From Deltaproteobacteria bacterium (GTDB lineage: Bacteria > Desulfobacterota > Anaeroferrophillalia > Anaeroferrophillales > Tharpellaceae), in contig JAFGVI010000054.1 in NCBI GenBank assembly GCA_016938065.1, positions 1-53,175 on the forward strand: DNA of 53,175 nt. The letters are read 5' to 3'. The stretch's first letter is position 1; each line of letters opens with the position of its first letter. The notes below the pieces were generated by a model. That model was not told where the DNA came from, did not search any database, and worked only from the letters and a program-made list of their open reading frames with translations. The translations under genes and the position numbers were made by a program. Shown piece after piece: positions 45,197-53,175 of the stretch.

Positions 45197-45213
45197 GCCC
45201 GGTTCGACCGGGC
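45197..45213 (+). promoter_or_regulatory. Hairpin just upstream of the first sigma-54 activator gene
   Basis: GCCCGGT (45197-45203) and ACCGGGC (45207-45213) form a perfect 7-bp stem with loop TCG, 11 bases before the ATG at 45225. It could reduce ribosome access, since the ribosome site there is weak. No T tract follows. Confidence 0.35.
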
Positions 45214-45224
45214 TCAGGTTCTTT

Positions 45225-46637
45225 ATGCCCTCTTCCTGTTTACTGTTGACTGAAAGTGAAAAGTTATCTGCTGATCTCGCCAAAGCTCTGCCGGCCGAGG
45301 TCTGTCTGCAGATTTTGCCGCCCAGTGAGCGGGCGGAACTTTTGCCGCAGAAGATCGCCTTTGCCCTGGTTGACTGCCGTGAGGATGGGGAGGCTGCCTG
45401 GCAGAATGCCCTGGCGGAGCTCAAGGAGGTGGCGTCGGATAATTTTCCGGTTATCGCCATCTGTCGTCCTGAGGCCCTGGCCGCGGTTCGCCGGGCCCTG
45501 CAGCATGGGGCCGACAGCTACCTTTTTACCCCTTTACGCAAAGCTGAAACCTGTCGCGTTATTGAACAATGTCTCGGCGGTGCCCGCTATGCAACGGGTC
45601 CGGGCCGGGCGCTGCCGAGTGACGAGATTCTTTTTACGCAGGGATTTTGCGGCTTTATCGGGGCTTCCGAGCCCATGAAAGAGGTCTATCGCCAGATTCT
45701 CAAGGTGGCGCTGGCCGACAGCAGCGTGCTGATCCGCGGCGAAAGTGGAACCGGCAAGGAGTTGGCGGCCCGGGCCCTGCACCGTCTCGGGCGGCGCAGC
45801 GGCAAGCCCTTTGTGCCGGTTAACTGTGGTGCCATTCCGCGCGATCTGCTGGAGTCGGAACTTTTCGGTTATGTCAAAGGGGCTTTTACCGGGGCCCACA
45901 GTGACCGCATCGGGCGGGTGGAGATGGCGGAGGGGGGCACGATTTTTCTTGATGAAATCGGTGACATGGAGCCTCTCCTGCAGGTCAAGATTCTGCGTCT
46001 TCTGCAGGAGAAGACGATTGAGCCTTTAGGCTGGCGCAAGGAGCCCAAGCGGGTTGATGTCCGCATCGTTTCGGCGACCAATCGGGATCTGGAACAGGAT
46101 ATTATCAGTGAGAAATTTCGTGAAGATCTCTATTACCGTCTCAATGTCGTGCCTTTAAAGCTGCCGCCGCTGCGTCAGCGTCCCGGTGACATCGAGGGTT
46201 TAGCCGAGTTTTTTCTGGAACGTTTCAACGCCGGTTTCGAGAGTGCCGACAAAGTTTCGGGGATTACGCCGGAAGCTCTGTGGCTGCTGCAGAATCACAA
46301 CTGGCCCGGTAATGTTCGGGAACTGGAAAATGTGATTGAGCGGGCGGCGGTGATGAATCCCGGCGGCTGGATCATGCCGCAGGATCTGCCGGAGAAATTT
46401 TTTCAGCCCGACAGCGGGCCTGACCACGAGGCGGCTCTCGGGGGCAGCTCTTTCACCCTGCCGGCGGCGGGTCTTTCCCTGAAGTCGGAGGTGACCCGTT
46501 TGGAAAAAGAGCTGATTGCCGAAGCCCTGAAACGGGCGCACGGGGTCAAAGAACAGGCCGCCCGGCTCCTGCAGATAAATCGCACCACCCTGATTGAGAA
46601 GATTCGCCGCAATCAGCTTGAGGAGGATGCTTCTTGA
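45225..46637 (+). CDS. Sigma-54-dependent activator with degenerate receiver (NtrC-like)
   Basis: This 470-residue protein has three parts. The receiver-like domain (1-120) keeps an Asp in FALVDCRED but lacks the acidic pair (LLLTESEK instead) and the conserved Lys (YLFTPLRKAE), so normal phosphorylation is doubtful. The AAA+ domain has [16 protein letters not shown] (Walker A, near 171), ELFGYVKGAFTGA (sigma-54 contact loop), GGTIFLDEIGDME (Walker B) and FREDLYYRLNVVPL. The C-terminal Fis-type helix-turn-helix is EALKRAHGVKEQAARLLQIN. It is translationally coupled to the TPR gene by a TTGA overlap. No kinase gene is adjacent. Confidence 0.92.
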   Translation: MPSSCLLLTESEKLSADLAKALPAEVCLQILPPSERAELLPQKIAFALVDCREDGEAAWQNALAELKEVASDNFPVIAICRPEALAAVRRALQHGADSYLFTPLRKAETCRVIEQCLGGARYATGPGRALPSDEILFTQGFCGFIGASEPMKEVYRQILKVALADSSVLIRGESGTGKELAARALHRLGRRSGKPFVPVNCGAIPRDLLESELFGYVKGAFTGAHSDRIGRVEMAEGGTIFLDEIGDMEPLLQVKILRLLQEKTIEPLGWRKEPKRVDVRIVSATNRDLEQDIISEKFREDLYYRLNVVPLKLPPLRQRPGDIEGLAEFFLERFNAGFESADKVSGITPEALWLLQNHNWPGNVRELENVIERAAVMNPGGWIMPQDLPEKFFQPDSGPDHEAALGGSSFTLPAAGLSLKSEVTRLEKELIAEALKRAHGVKEQAARLLQINRTTLIEKIRRNQLEEDAS

Positions 46638-49594
46638 AGGGCCCAGGACAAAGCCCCGTTCCGGCTCAGCTACTGCAGGTGATGGGCGCTGTGCTTGTCC
46701 TTGCCATGGTCTTTGCGCTGCTGGGCGGGACCGCGTCGGGGGCGGTGGAGCGTCATCGCAAGAATCTGCTTAAAATTCAGCTGCGCAGTGATCTTCAGAA
46801 AAACTCCAGCCGTATCGTCCTGCGGCTTAATCAGGGCGGCTACTATGAAACCGAAGAGGATCATGAAAACCGTAAATTAATTATAAAGCTCTTCGAATTT
46901 TACAATTTCGGCGCCGAGCCCATTAAAGTTCTGGATGATCCTCTGATTAAAGGGATCAATGTTACGAAAAAGGAGCTCTATCTCGAAATTGCGATCTATC
47001 TGAGAATCGACAGCTATACCTTCAAGGTTTCTCTTTTTGAATCCCCGCCGATCTGCGTGGTCGATATCAAGGCGACCGAGCCGGTGGCAAAGATCTCCTC
47101 TTCTCCGGTAAAGCCCGAAGCGCAGATTTCGGCGTCGCCGGACCCGACCCCGGCGCCATCCGAAACGGAAGCGGCGGAAGAAAAGAAATCGACCCCTGTT
47201 CCGGCCAAACCGACAATCAAGCCGGCAGTTGAACCAGAAGTTAAAGCCGAAGTTAAATCCGAAGTTAAATCAGAGGTCAAAGCCGAAGTCAAACCGGCTC
47301 CGCTGCCGGCGGCAAGCGCTCCTCAATCCGAGCCTCTGCCGGCCGCAAAGGTGACGGCTCCGGCAGCGCCGCCGGCCCCTGCTGTTCCTTCGGTTCCTCC
47401 CGTGCAGAGTAGAACGCAAATTTCAGCACCCGCGCCCGAAACTGCCGCTGAGCCGGCGGCATCCCCGGTAAGTGCCGGGTCGGAACCGGTGCATGGTGTC
47501 AGCGGAAAAACCAGTGAGAAAACCGACGAAAATATTACCGAAAAGACCACGGCTCCGATTTTGCTCTCCGGGACCGCGCCGGCCGCAGTCCCCACCAGTC
47601 CGGCGGCCGGGGTGACTTCGGCGGAAACCGCTGCGCTTCTGCCGGGGCAGGAGTTGTTCGATCAGGGCCTGAAAGCCTATCAGGCGGCTGACTATGTCGG
47701 TGCCGAGGGCTTTTTTTCTAAGCTGGTCGACACTTTCCCTGATTCTCCGCTTAATATTCCGGCCCAGTTTCGGCGTTTTGATGCGCGGGCCCAGGCAGCT
47801 GTTGCTGCCGGGGCGAAGCGCGATCACCTGGCGGCCGTGATTGATGAGTATCTGCAGGCGGTTCGCGCGCACGAAGAGCATGCCGAAGCGCCCTGGGCCT
47901 TTCTTCAGGTGGCCCGCCTTTACGAAAAGATGGATTTTTTTTATGAGGCGGCCGCGGTTTACAGGGCGCTGCTGATGCGTTATCCCGAGAGTCCGTTTGC
48001 TCTGGCCGCCAACTTCTCTCTGGCCCGACTCAATTTCTCCCTGAAACGTTACCAGAACGCCTATGATGATTTTACGACGCTGCTCGAACGTCAGCCGGAT
48101 GGCGGTTTCTCAGCTTATGCCCACTACTACCGGGCCAACGCTCTGAGCTATCTGGGCGAACCGGCTCAGGCTCTGACTGAATACCGCCTTGGTCTGGAAA
48201 AGGATCCCGATTTTCTGCAGCGCGATCCTCTCTCTCTCTACCTGCTCGGGACGACTTATCATCGGCTTCTGCGCTATCCAGAAGCTAAAGAATATTTTCT
48301 GATGATGCGTAATCTTTTTCCGGCAGATGAAAATACCCCTCAGGCTCTGGCCAAGATCGGCGAGATTCTGCTGGTTGAAAAAAAAGCGGCCGAGGCGATG
48401 CAGATGTTCACGACGGTGGTCAAAGAGTATCCGGACAGTGACGGCGCGATTGTCTCCCGGCTGAAGATGGCGATTCTCGGGGAAGATGCCGCTCTCCGGC
48501 AGCGGCTGGAAGCGATCAATGAAAATTATAAAGCGATGCTTGACAGTGAAGCGGCTTACCGCTATCTGCTGGAGCAGCATCCCGAAAGCCCCTTTACCGA
48601 TATTGCCCGGCTCAATCTGGGGCAGCTCTATTTTCGTCAGGGTCAATATCCGAAAGCCCGGGAGGTGTTGGGTCAGATGTTGACCCGCAGACTTGAGCCG
48701 GGGTTGCGTCAGGCGGCCTTTTCCTCCTTGCGTAAAACAATTTTTGCCGAGATCGAGGAGCTTTACAGCAAGGGCGAATATGGGGCCGTAGTGGCCCTGC
48801 AGCATGAATACGGTGACGATTTTCTCTCCCGTCCCGGCGCCGTCTACCCTTTTTTGTGGGTCGGAGAAGCTCTGCGCCGTGAGGGTTTAAAGGAGGGGGC
48901 GCTGGAGGTTTTTCAGGAGCTTGCGAAGCTTAAACCAACCCCGGAGCAGAAGCTGATTATTGACTGGGGCATTGGTGATCTCCTGCTGGGGCTGGAGAGA
49001 TTTGCTGAGGCCGAGAGTTTTATCGGCGCTCTCGACCTGAAAAAGCTCGCTCCGAACTGGCGGGCGCGGATACTGTTGTTGAAAGTGCGGCTCTTGCGGC
49101 ACCGGGGACAGCTGAGTGAGGCCCTGGCTTTGCTTGCGCAGGCTGAAACGGAGATGGCGGTTACGGCGATTGCCGAGCGGGTCGATCTTGCCGTTCTCAA
49201 AGCCGATCTGCTGATTCAGGCCGGAGACGCGCAGGGAGAGGCGCTGGCGGCTTTAGAGCAGGCCGCAACCCTGGCCTTCAGGCATCCGCAGCAGGTGAAA
49301 GCCGGGTCGCGGATGCTGCTGGGGATTCGCCTTGCCCGAATGTTGTATGAGGAGAAAAAATATGCCGCCGCCGAGGTCTGGTTCAGCAAACTTGCGCTGC
49401 TGGCGCAGAATCAGGAACTCGCGGAGCTGTTTTACTGGCAGTTTCGTTGTCAGTTAGGTCTTGCGGATGAGGCCGGAATGGACGCCCTCCTGCTGCGGCT
49501 GCAGCAGGAGTATCCGGCCAGTCCCTGGACCGCTTCCGCGCAGGCCGCGGCTAAAGACTTCAAATGGCAGCAGGAGAATCGCTCATTAAAGTAG
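46634..49594 (+). CDS. Large TPR envelope protein with AMIN-like N-terminal domain
   Basis: This 986-residue protein starts at TTG inside the stop of the preceding activator gene, with AGGAGG seven bases upstream. Residues about 15-37 are a signal or membrane anchor (VMGAVLVLAMVFALLGGTAS). Residues about 42-150 (NSSRIVLRLNQGGYYETEED, SYTFKVSLFESPPICVVDIK) look like an AMIN-type beta domain that binds cell-wall material in PilQ and AmiC. A Pro/Ala/Glu-rich linker with EVKSEVKAEVK repeats spans about 150-335. From about 338 on are many TPR units (YVGAEGFFSKLVDTFPDSPL, FYEAAAVYRALLMRYPESPF, YPEAKEYFLMMRNLFPADEN). Probably a periplasmic scaffold; exact role unknown. Confidence 0.85.
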   Translation: MKGPGQSPVPAQLLQVMGAVLVLAMVFALLGGTASGAVERHRKNLLKIQLRSDLQKNSSRIVLRLNQGGYYETEEDHENRKLIIKLFEFYNFGAEPIKVLDDPLIKGINVTKKELYLEIAIYLRIDSYTFKVSLFESPPICVVDIKATEPVAKISSSPVKPEAQISASPDPTPAPSETEAAEEKKSTPVPAKPTIKPAVEPEVKAEVKSEVKSEVKAEVKPAPLPAASAPQSEPLPAAKVTAPAAPPAPAVPSVPPVQSRTQISAPAPETAAEPAASPVSAGSEPVHGVSGKTSEKTDENITEKTTAPILLSGTAPAAVPTSPAAGVTSAETAALLPGQELFDQGLKAYQAADYVGAEGFFSKLVDTFPDSPLNIPAQFRRFDARAQAAVAAGAKRDHLAAVIDEYLQAVRAHEEHAEAPWAFLQVARLYEKMDFFYEAAAVYRALLMRYPESPFALAANFSLARLNFSLKRYQNAYDDFTTLLERQPDGGFSAYAHYYRANALSYLGEPAQALTEYRLGLEKDPDFLQRDPLSLYLLGTTYHRLLRYPEAKEYFLMMRNLFPADENTPQALAKIGEILLVEKKAAEAMQMFTTVVKEYPDSDGAIVSRLKMAILGEDAALRQRLEAINENYKAMLDSEAAYRYLLEQHPESPFTDIARLNLGQLYFRQGQYPKAREVLGQMLTRRLEPGLRQAAFSSLRKTIFAEIEELYSKGEYGAVVALQHEYGDDFLSRPGAVYPFLWVGEALRREGLKEGALEVFQELAKLKPTPEQKLIIDWGIGDLLLGLERFAEAESFIGALDLKKLAPNWRARILLLKVRLLRHRGQLSEALALLAQAETEMAVTAIAERVDLAVLKADLLIQAGDAQGEALAALEQAATLAFRHPQQVKAGSRMLLGIRLARMLYEEKKYAAAEVWFSKLALLAQNQELAELFYWQFRCQLGLADEAGMDALLLRLQQEYPASPWTASAQAAAKDFKWQQENRSLK
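47240..47293 (+). repeat. 12-bp tandem repeat inside the TPR protein gene
   Basis: Four to five copies of GTTAAAGCCGAA or close variants (GTTAAATCCGAA, GTTAAATCAGAG, GTCAAAGCCGAA) encode the EVKA/EVKS repeats of the linker. Copy number could vary between strains without frameshift. Confidence 0.75.
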
Positions 49595-51000
49595 TACTTT
49601 GGGACAGTGATGCACAGTTTCGCACGGTTCTGGGGCAGCGGCTTGAGGCGGCGGGGCTCTGTGTGGCCGGTGCCGCGCCGCCGGGGGCGGAAGTCGATCG
49701 AGTGCTGGCAGCGGCCGCTCCGGTGACCCTGCTGCTGGGGGAACTCGACAGTGATTTTCAGGGCGAGAATCTGATGCTCTATCTGCGCCGCAACTATCCC
49801 GATCTGTGCTTTCTGCCGGTTGTCGCCCGGCCCACGGTGGAGGGCGCGGTAATCGCTATCCGGGCCGGGGCGGTCGACTACTGGTTGAAAAAAAGTTTTT
49901 CCCTGGCCGAACTTGCCGTAAAGGTGGTCGAGATTGTCCGGCGCCGGGGCGGGGTGGCGGAACAGGCCTGTAAATATGAACTGCTGTTTCGCGATCCGCG
50001 CATGGTCAGGGTGATGCGTCTGGCGCAAAAAGCCGCGGCTTCCCGGGCGACGGTGCTGATTCAGGGAGAAAGTGGTACAGGTAAAGAACTGCTGGCCCGT
50101 TTTATTCAGAAGCAGAGTCCGCGGGCCGACAAGCCCATGGTTGCGATCAACTGCGCGGCTCTGCCCGAAAATCTTCTCGAAAGCGAACTCTTCGGTTTTG
50201 AAAAGGGGGCTTTTACCGGGGCTTTGCAGAGAAAGATCGGCAAGTTTGAACAGGCCGACGGCGGTACCCTGTTACTGGATGAGCTGGGCGAGATGGCTTT
50301 ACCGCTGCAGAGTAAACTTCTGCGCGTCATTCAGGAGGGTGAGGTTGATCGTCTCGGCGGACGTCAGCCGGTGCCGGTCGATGTCCGCATTATCGCAACC
50401 ACCAACCGGGATCTGGAGCAGGAGGTGGCGGCCGGTAATTTCCGGCAGGATCTTTTTTTCCGCCTTAATGTAATTCCGTTAACGATACCGCCTCTGCGTG
50501 AGCGGCGCCAGGATATCGAGCTTCTTTTAGAGCGCTTTGTCAGCCGCTACAGTCAGGTCAATAACCGACATTTTCAAGGTTTGTCGGAGGGGGCCCGCCG
50601 TTTTCTTTTCAGCCATGATTACCCCGGTAATGTGCGCGAGCTCGAAAACATGGTGGAAAGAGCCGTGGTTCTGGCCGATGGACCTGTTCTGGAACTGGAA
50701 GATTTCTTCATTGATCCTGAAATGCTGCCCGATCTCGAAACGCTGCCGCCCCTGCCCGCCGGAAGCCTCGGCGGGGCGGGCGCAGTCCCGGCGGCGAACC
50801 TGGTGACCGAGAGTTCCCTGCCTCTGCCGGCCGGTACCACCCTGGCGGAAGTCGAACGCTATATGATATATAAAACGCTGCGCGAGGTCGATTCAAACCG
50901 CACCCATGCCGCCGCTCAACTCGGCATCAGCATCCGGACCCTGCGGAACAAGCTCAAGGAATATCGCGACCGCTACGGCGATACCGAAGAAGTGCAGTAA
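49564..51000 (+). CDS. Sigma-54-dependent activator with receiver lacking the phosphoacceptor
   Basis: This 478-residue NtrC-like protein overlaps the end of the TPR gene by 31 bases. The receiver ([20 protein letters not shown]) keeps acidic residues at the start and a Lys (YWLKKSFS). The phosphoacceptor position in [17 protein letters not shown] reads Gly where LLLD is expected, so it should not be phosphorylated in the usual way. The AAA+ domain is intact: [56 protein letters not shown]. The Fis-type helix-turn-helix is [23 protein letters not shown] 49564 has a weak ribosome site; an ATT at 49585 after AGGAGA is a remote alternative. Confidence 0.92.
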   Translation: MAAGESLIKVVLWDSDAQFRTVLGQRLEAAGLCVAGAAPPGAEVDRVLAAAAPVTLLLGELDSDFQGENLMLYLRRNYPDLCFLPVVARPTVEGAVIAIRAGAVDYWLKKSFSLAELAVKVVEIVRRRGGVAEQACKYELLFRDPRMVRVMRLAQKAAASRATVLIQGESGTGKELLARFIQKQSPRADKPMVAINCAALPENLLESELFGFEKGAFTGALQRKIGKFEQADGGTLLLDELGEMALPLQSKLLRVIQEGEVDRLGGRQPVPVDVRIIATTNRDLEQEVAAGNFRQDLFFRLNVIPLTIPPLRERRQDIELLLERFVSRYSQVNNRHFQGLSEGARRFLFSHDYPGNVRELENMVERAVVLADGPVLELEDFFIDPEMLPDLETLPPLPAGSLGGAGAVPAANLVTESSLPLPAGTTLAEVERYMIYKTLREVDSNRTHAAAQLGISIRTLRNKLKEYRDRYGDTEEVQ

Positions 51001-51086
51001 AAGATGATGCCGGGAGTGGGTTGCAAAAAAAAGGTCCTTGAGGTAAGGGCTTCGCGACGGATCGATTGTTGGTTTTAAGGATTGCA

Positions 51087-52967
51087 ATGATGAAGACGAC
51101 GATGGCGAAAATTATTTTAGCCTGTTCCAAGAAGCCCCTGGCGGCTTATCTTGAGAGGGAACTGGTTGGCGGAGGGGTTGATTGTCGGGTCGCACTTGAT
51201 GTTCCTCAGCTGCGAACGCTGCTGGCCGAATATGTGCCGGATATTCTGCTGTTTGATGCCACATTCTCGACAGCGTCTGAAAGTGCAGAGTTGTTGGCAG
51301 AGCTGCGCAGTTTCTCGCCGCAAATCGTGCAGGTGGGAATTTTTGAACCTTTCGGTGAAAATCAGGCCGAGCTTCGTCATTTTTTCAGCCCGGAAAACAC
51401 TCTGCTGCTGCCTTGCAGCGGCGCTGAGCTGTATCAGCATTTAAACCGGATTTGTGGCCTTGAGATCACCAAAAAAAAATTTTTTACCGCAGCAGAAGAG
51501 GGGCAAAAGATGGCTGAACCGCACACGCTTCCGCTTGAGAGGGTGGAATTGACTGAAATTATCGAAGAGGGGCTGCCTCTGGATGAAATTCCCGGGCTGA
51601 ATGAGAGCAAAGCTTCGGAATTTCTTCTCAATCTTGATGCTGACCAGGATGATACTCCGTCGGAGGCGCAAGACTTTGCCGATGAAATTGATGTGACGGA
51701 TATGGCATCTTTTGAAGAGATGAATGATGCCGATGATTTCAGTGACACGCTGGATGATTTTGCGGATCCGGAGTCGGCGGCTGCGCTTCCGGCGCAAGAT
51801 GCCGTTGCGGAAGAGCTCTCTGCCGACATCGGCACTCGGGGAAAATCTTCCGCTGCGATTACCGGAGATCTTGAAGCACTGCTCTCGGACGATGAATTTG
51901 TTGAAGTGGCTATCAGCGACAATGCGGGAACTTATGATCCGGTTCCGGCCCAGCGCCGCAGCGTCGGCTCAAGTGCCGCAGCTGCGGCGGCGGCCGAGAG
52001 TTCCGCCATACCGGCGGCCGCTGAATTTCTCGACGATGAGGATGCTTTTGTCGAAGATGATTTAAGTTCGATCGAAGATCTTCTGGCGGACGATTCCCTG
52101 CTCGGCGCTGCCGGGCCGGTTGAAAAACAGGTTCAGGCTGCCGCTGCCGGGGGGGCAGAACCAGCCGATGAAAGCGAGTTCACGGCGGCTGATTTTACTG
52201 AGTTGATTATACCTGAGGTGGAGGCGGTGCCGGAGTCGTCAGAGTCTGAAGCAGAATCAGAAGTAGATTCGGAGCTTGAGTTTGAACCGGAGTCTGAGCT
52301 GGAAACTGAGTTCGAGTCGCATCCTGAATCTGACTCTGCGTCGATTATGGATGATGGTTTGCTCTTAACCGATGAAGATGCTGAAGATGATGCTGAAGAT
52401 GTCGATTTTCTTTCTGAGGATGAGGAAACGCAACCCTCAGAACAGGAAGATAGTCCGGATGAAGGGACTCTTCTGGCGGACGAGGTTGTCGCTGTCACCG
52501 AACCGCCGACAGTCGAACCGCCGACGGCTGAACCGCCCTCCGCTGACAGTGAAGTGCTTGAGGATTATCTGCTGGATGATGAAATGCCGGGCTTCAGTTT
52601 CGAGTCTGCACCCGAAGTCGAGCCTGAATCAGAGTCCAGGCCTGGGCCCATGGCGCAGTCTGTATTTGCGGCGGCGCTCTCGCCGGGAGTCGGGGAGCCG
52701 GAGCTTTGCCCCGAACCGCCGATTCCCGATTTCTCTCAGCAGATTGAAAGAATGACCCAGCAGTGGAGCAAGCAACTCCTGCAGAGTACTTATGCGAGCA
52801 TGGACAAGATGATTCAGGCGATCGGTGATCTGGCTCCGACTATCGTCGATCAGGTGGCGCGGGAGATAATTCCGCCGTTGGCCGAAAAAGTCATTAAAGC
52901 CGAGATCGCCCGCCTGGAAAAGAGTTTGGAGCTAGAGGAAGAGAGTGGGAAAAAGGATGAAGGATGA
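51087..52967 (+). CDS. Receiver-like protein with long acidic linker and PopZ-reminiscent C-terminus
   Basis: No named family is recognised for this 626-residue protein. Residues 1 to about 125 fold-match a receiver (MAKIILACSKKPLAAYLERE, VPDILLFDATFSTASESAEL). They lack the acidic pair and conserved Lys, though an Asp remains in LLFD. Residues about 140-540 are low complexity, dominated by Asp, Glu, Ser, Pro and Ala (SEAESEVDSELEFEPESELE). The last 80 residues are helical, with QIERMTQQWSKQLLQSTYAS, then PTIVDQVAREIIPPLAEKVI and KAEIARLEK. This recalls the C-terminal oligomerisation helices of PopZ-type pole organisers. Start ATG 51087 follows AAGG. valS comes next. Confidence 0.8.
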   Translation: MMKTTMAKIILACSKKPLAAYLERELVGGGVDCRVALDVPQLRTLLAEYVPDILLFDATFSTASESAELLAELRSFSPQIVQVGIFEPFGENQAELRHFFSPENTLLLPCSGAELYQHLNRICGLEITKKKFFTAAEEGQKMAEPHTLPLERVELTEIIEEGLPLDEIPGLNESKASEFLLNLDADQDDTPSEAQDFADEIDVTDMASFEEMNDADDFSDTLDDFADPESAAALPAQDAVAEELSADIGTRGKSSAAITGDLEALLSDDEFVEVAISDNAGTYDPVPAQRRSVGSSAAAAAAAESSAIPAAAEFLDDEDAFVEDDLSSIEDLLADDSLLGAAGPVEKQVQAAAAGGAEPADESEFTAADFTELIIPEVEAVPESSESEAESEVDSELEFEPESELETEFESHPESDSASIMDDGLLLTDEDAEDDAEDVDFLSEDEETQPSEQEDSPDEGTLLADEVVAVTEPPTVEPPTAEPPSADSEVLEDYLLDDEMPGFSFESAPEVEPESESRPGPMAQSVFAAALSPGVGEPELCPEPPIPDFSQQIERMTQQWSKQLLQSTYASMDKMIQAIGDLAPTIVDQVAREIIPPLAEKVIKAEIARLEKSLELEEESGKKDEG

Positions 52968-53007
52968 AAAACTTTTGTTTCAACCATATCAACAAGGAAC
53001 CTTTGGC

Positions 53008-53175
53008 ATGACCGAGAACGTTGACAACGAACTGCGACAACTTGATAAAAATTATGATCCTGTAAAGATTGAGGATAAATGGTATAATTTCTGGGAAGCG
53101 GAAGGCTGCTTTGCGGCCGATCCTGAAGCTGAGGGAGACGCTTTTTCAATGGTGATTCCGCCGCCGAATGTTACC
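53008..53175 (+). CDS. valS: Valyl-tRNA synthetase, N-terminal fragment (cut by window end)
   Basis: The last 56 codons begin MTENVDNELRQLDKNYDPVK and continue through IEDKWYNFWEAEGCF to MVIPPPNVT, the ValRS N-terminus just before its HIGH motif. ATG 53008 is supported by AAGGA at 52994-52998; an in-frame ATG at 52957 overlapping the previous gene is the alternative. The rest of the gene lies beyond the window. Confidence 0.95.
   Translation, partial: MTENVDNELRQLDKNYDPVKIEDKWYNFWEAEGCFAADPEAEGDAFSMVIPPPNVT

Overview
The window is a chromosomal segment of a Gram-negative bacterium, most likely a deltaproteobacterium in the broad sense (Desulfobacterota/Desulfuromonadota-like) with an anaerobic lifestyle. 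The pointers are the tuf-rpmG-trnW-secE-nusG-rpl-rpo order, a ThiD2-ThiE fusion, long-form HisG, several sigma-54 activators, a TRAP transporter paired with an outer-membrane porin, an AmmeMemoRadiSam-type radical SAM enzyme and an Rrf2 regulator. No genus can be named from the sequence alone. No IS element, prophage, CRISPR array or integrase is visible.

Layout. (1) 1-12.9 kb: translation/transcription core: 3' end of tuf, rpmG, tRNA-Trp, secE, nusG, rplK, rplA, an L10-type leader, rplJ, rplL, an attenuator hairpin, rpoB and rpoC. (2) 12.9-17.0 kb: instead of rpsL-rpsG-fusA, rpoC is followed on the same strand by thiD2E, thiC, hisI, hisG and rpsT. (3) 17.2-21.9 kb, minus strand: tyrS, a small His-rich protein, an RhlB-like helicase, mobA and mobB. 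(4) 22.1-29.8 kb: a sensor kinase/NarL-type regulator pair, TRAP genes dctP, dctQ and dctM, and a porin, which reads as one uptake unit. (5) 29.9-36.0 kb: an exported beta-propeller-like protein, an aminotransferase (minus), nadC-birA-coaX and an Rrf2 regulator. (6) 36.0-44.0 kb, minus strand: mutS, a PP-loop/NFACT-R protein, a TsaC/YrdC protein, purE, purD and purH. (7) 44.1-53.2 kb: a radical SAM enzyme, then a sigma-54 activator, a TPR/AMIN-like envelope protein, a second sigma-54 activator and an acidic receiver-like protein with a PopZ-reminiscent C-terminus, then the start of valS.

The least explained parts are as follows. The first is the 45.2-53.0 kb block, where three proteins in a row carry differently degenerate receiver domains around a large TPR envelope protein. 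The second is a dispersed intergenic repeat found before rpmG, before rplK and, inverted, after rpsT. The third is the His-rich small protein between rhlB and tyrS. The fourth is the attachment of thiamine and histidine genes to the RNA polymerase operon without a TPP riboswitch.
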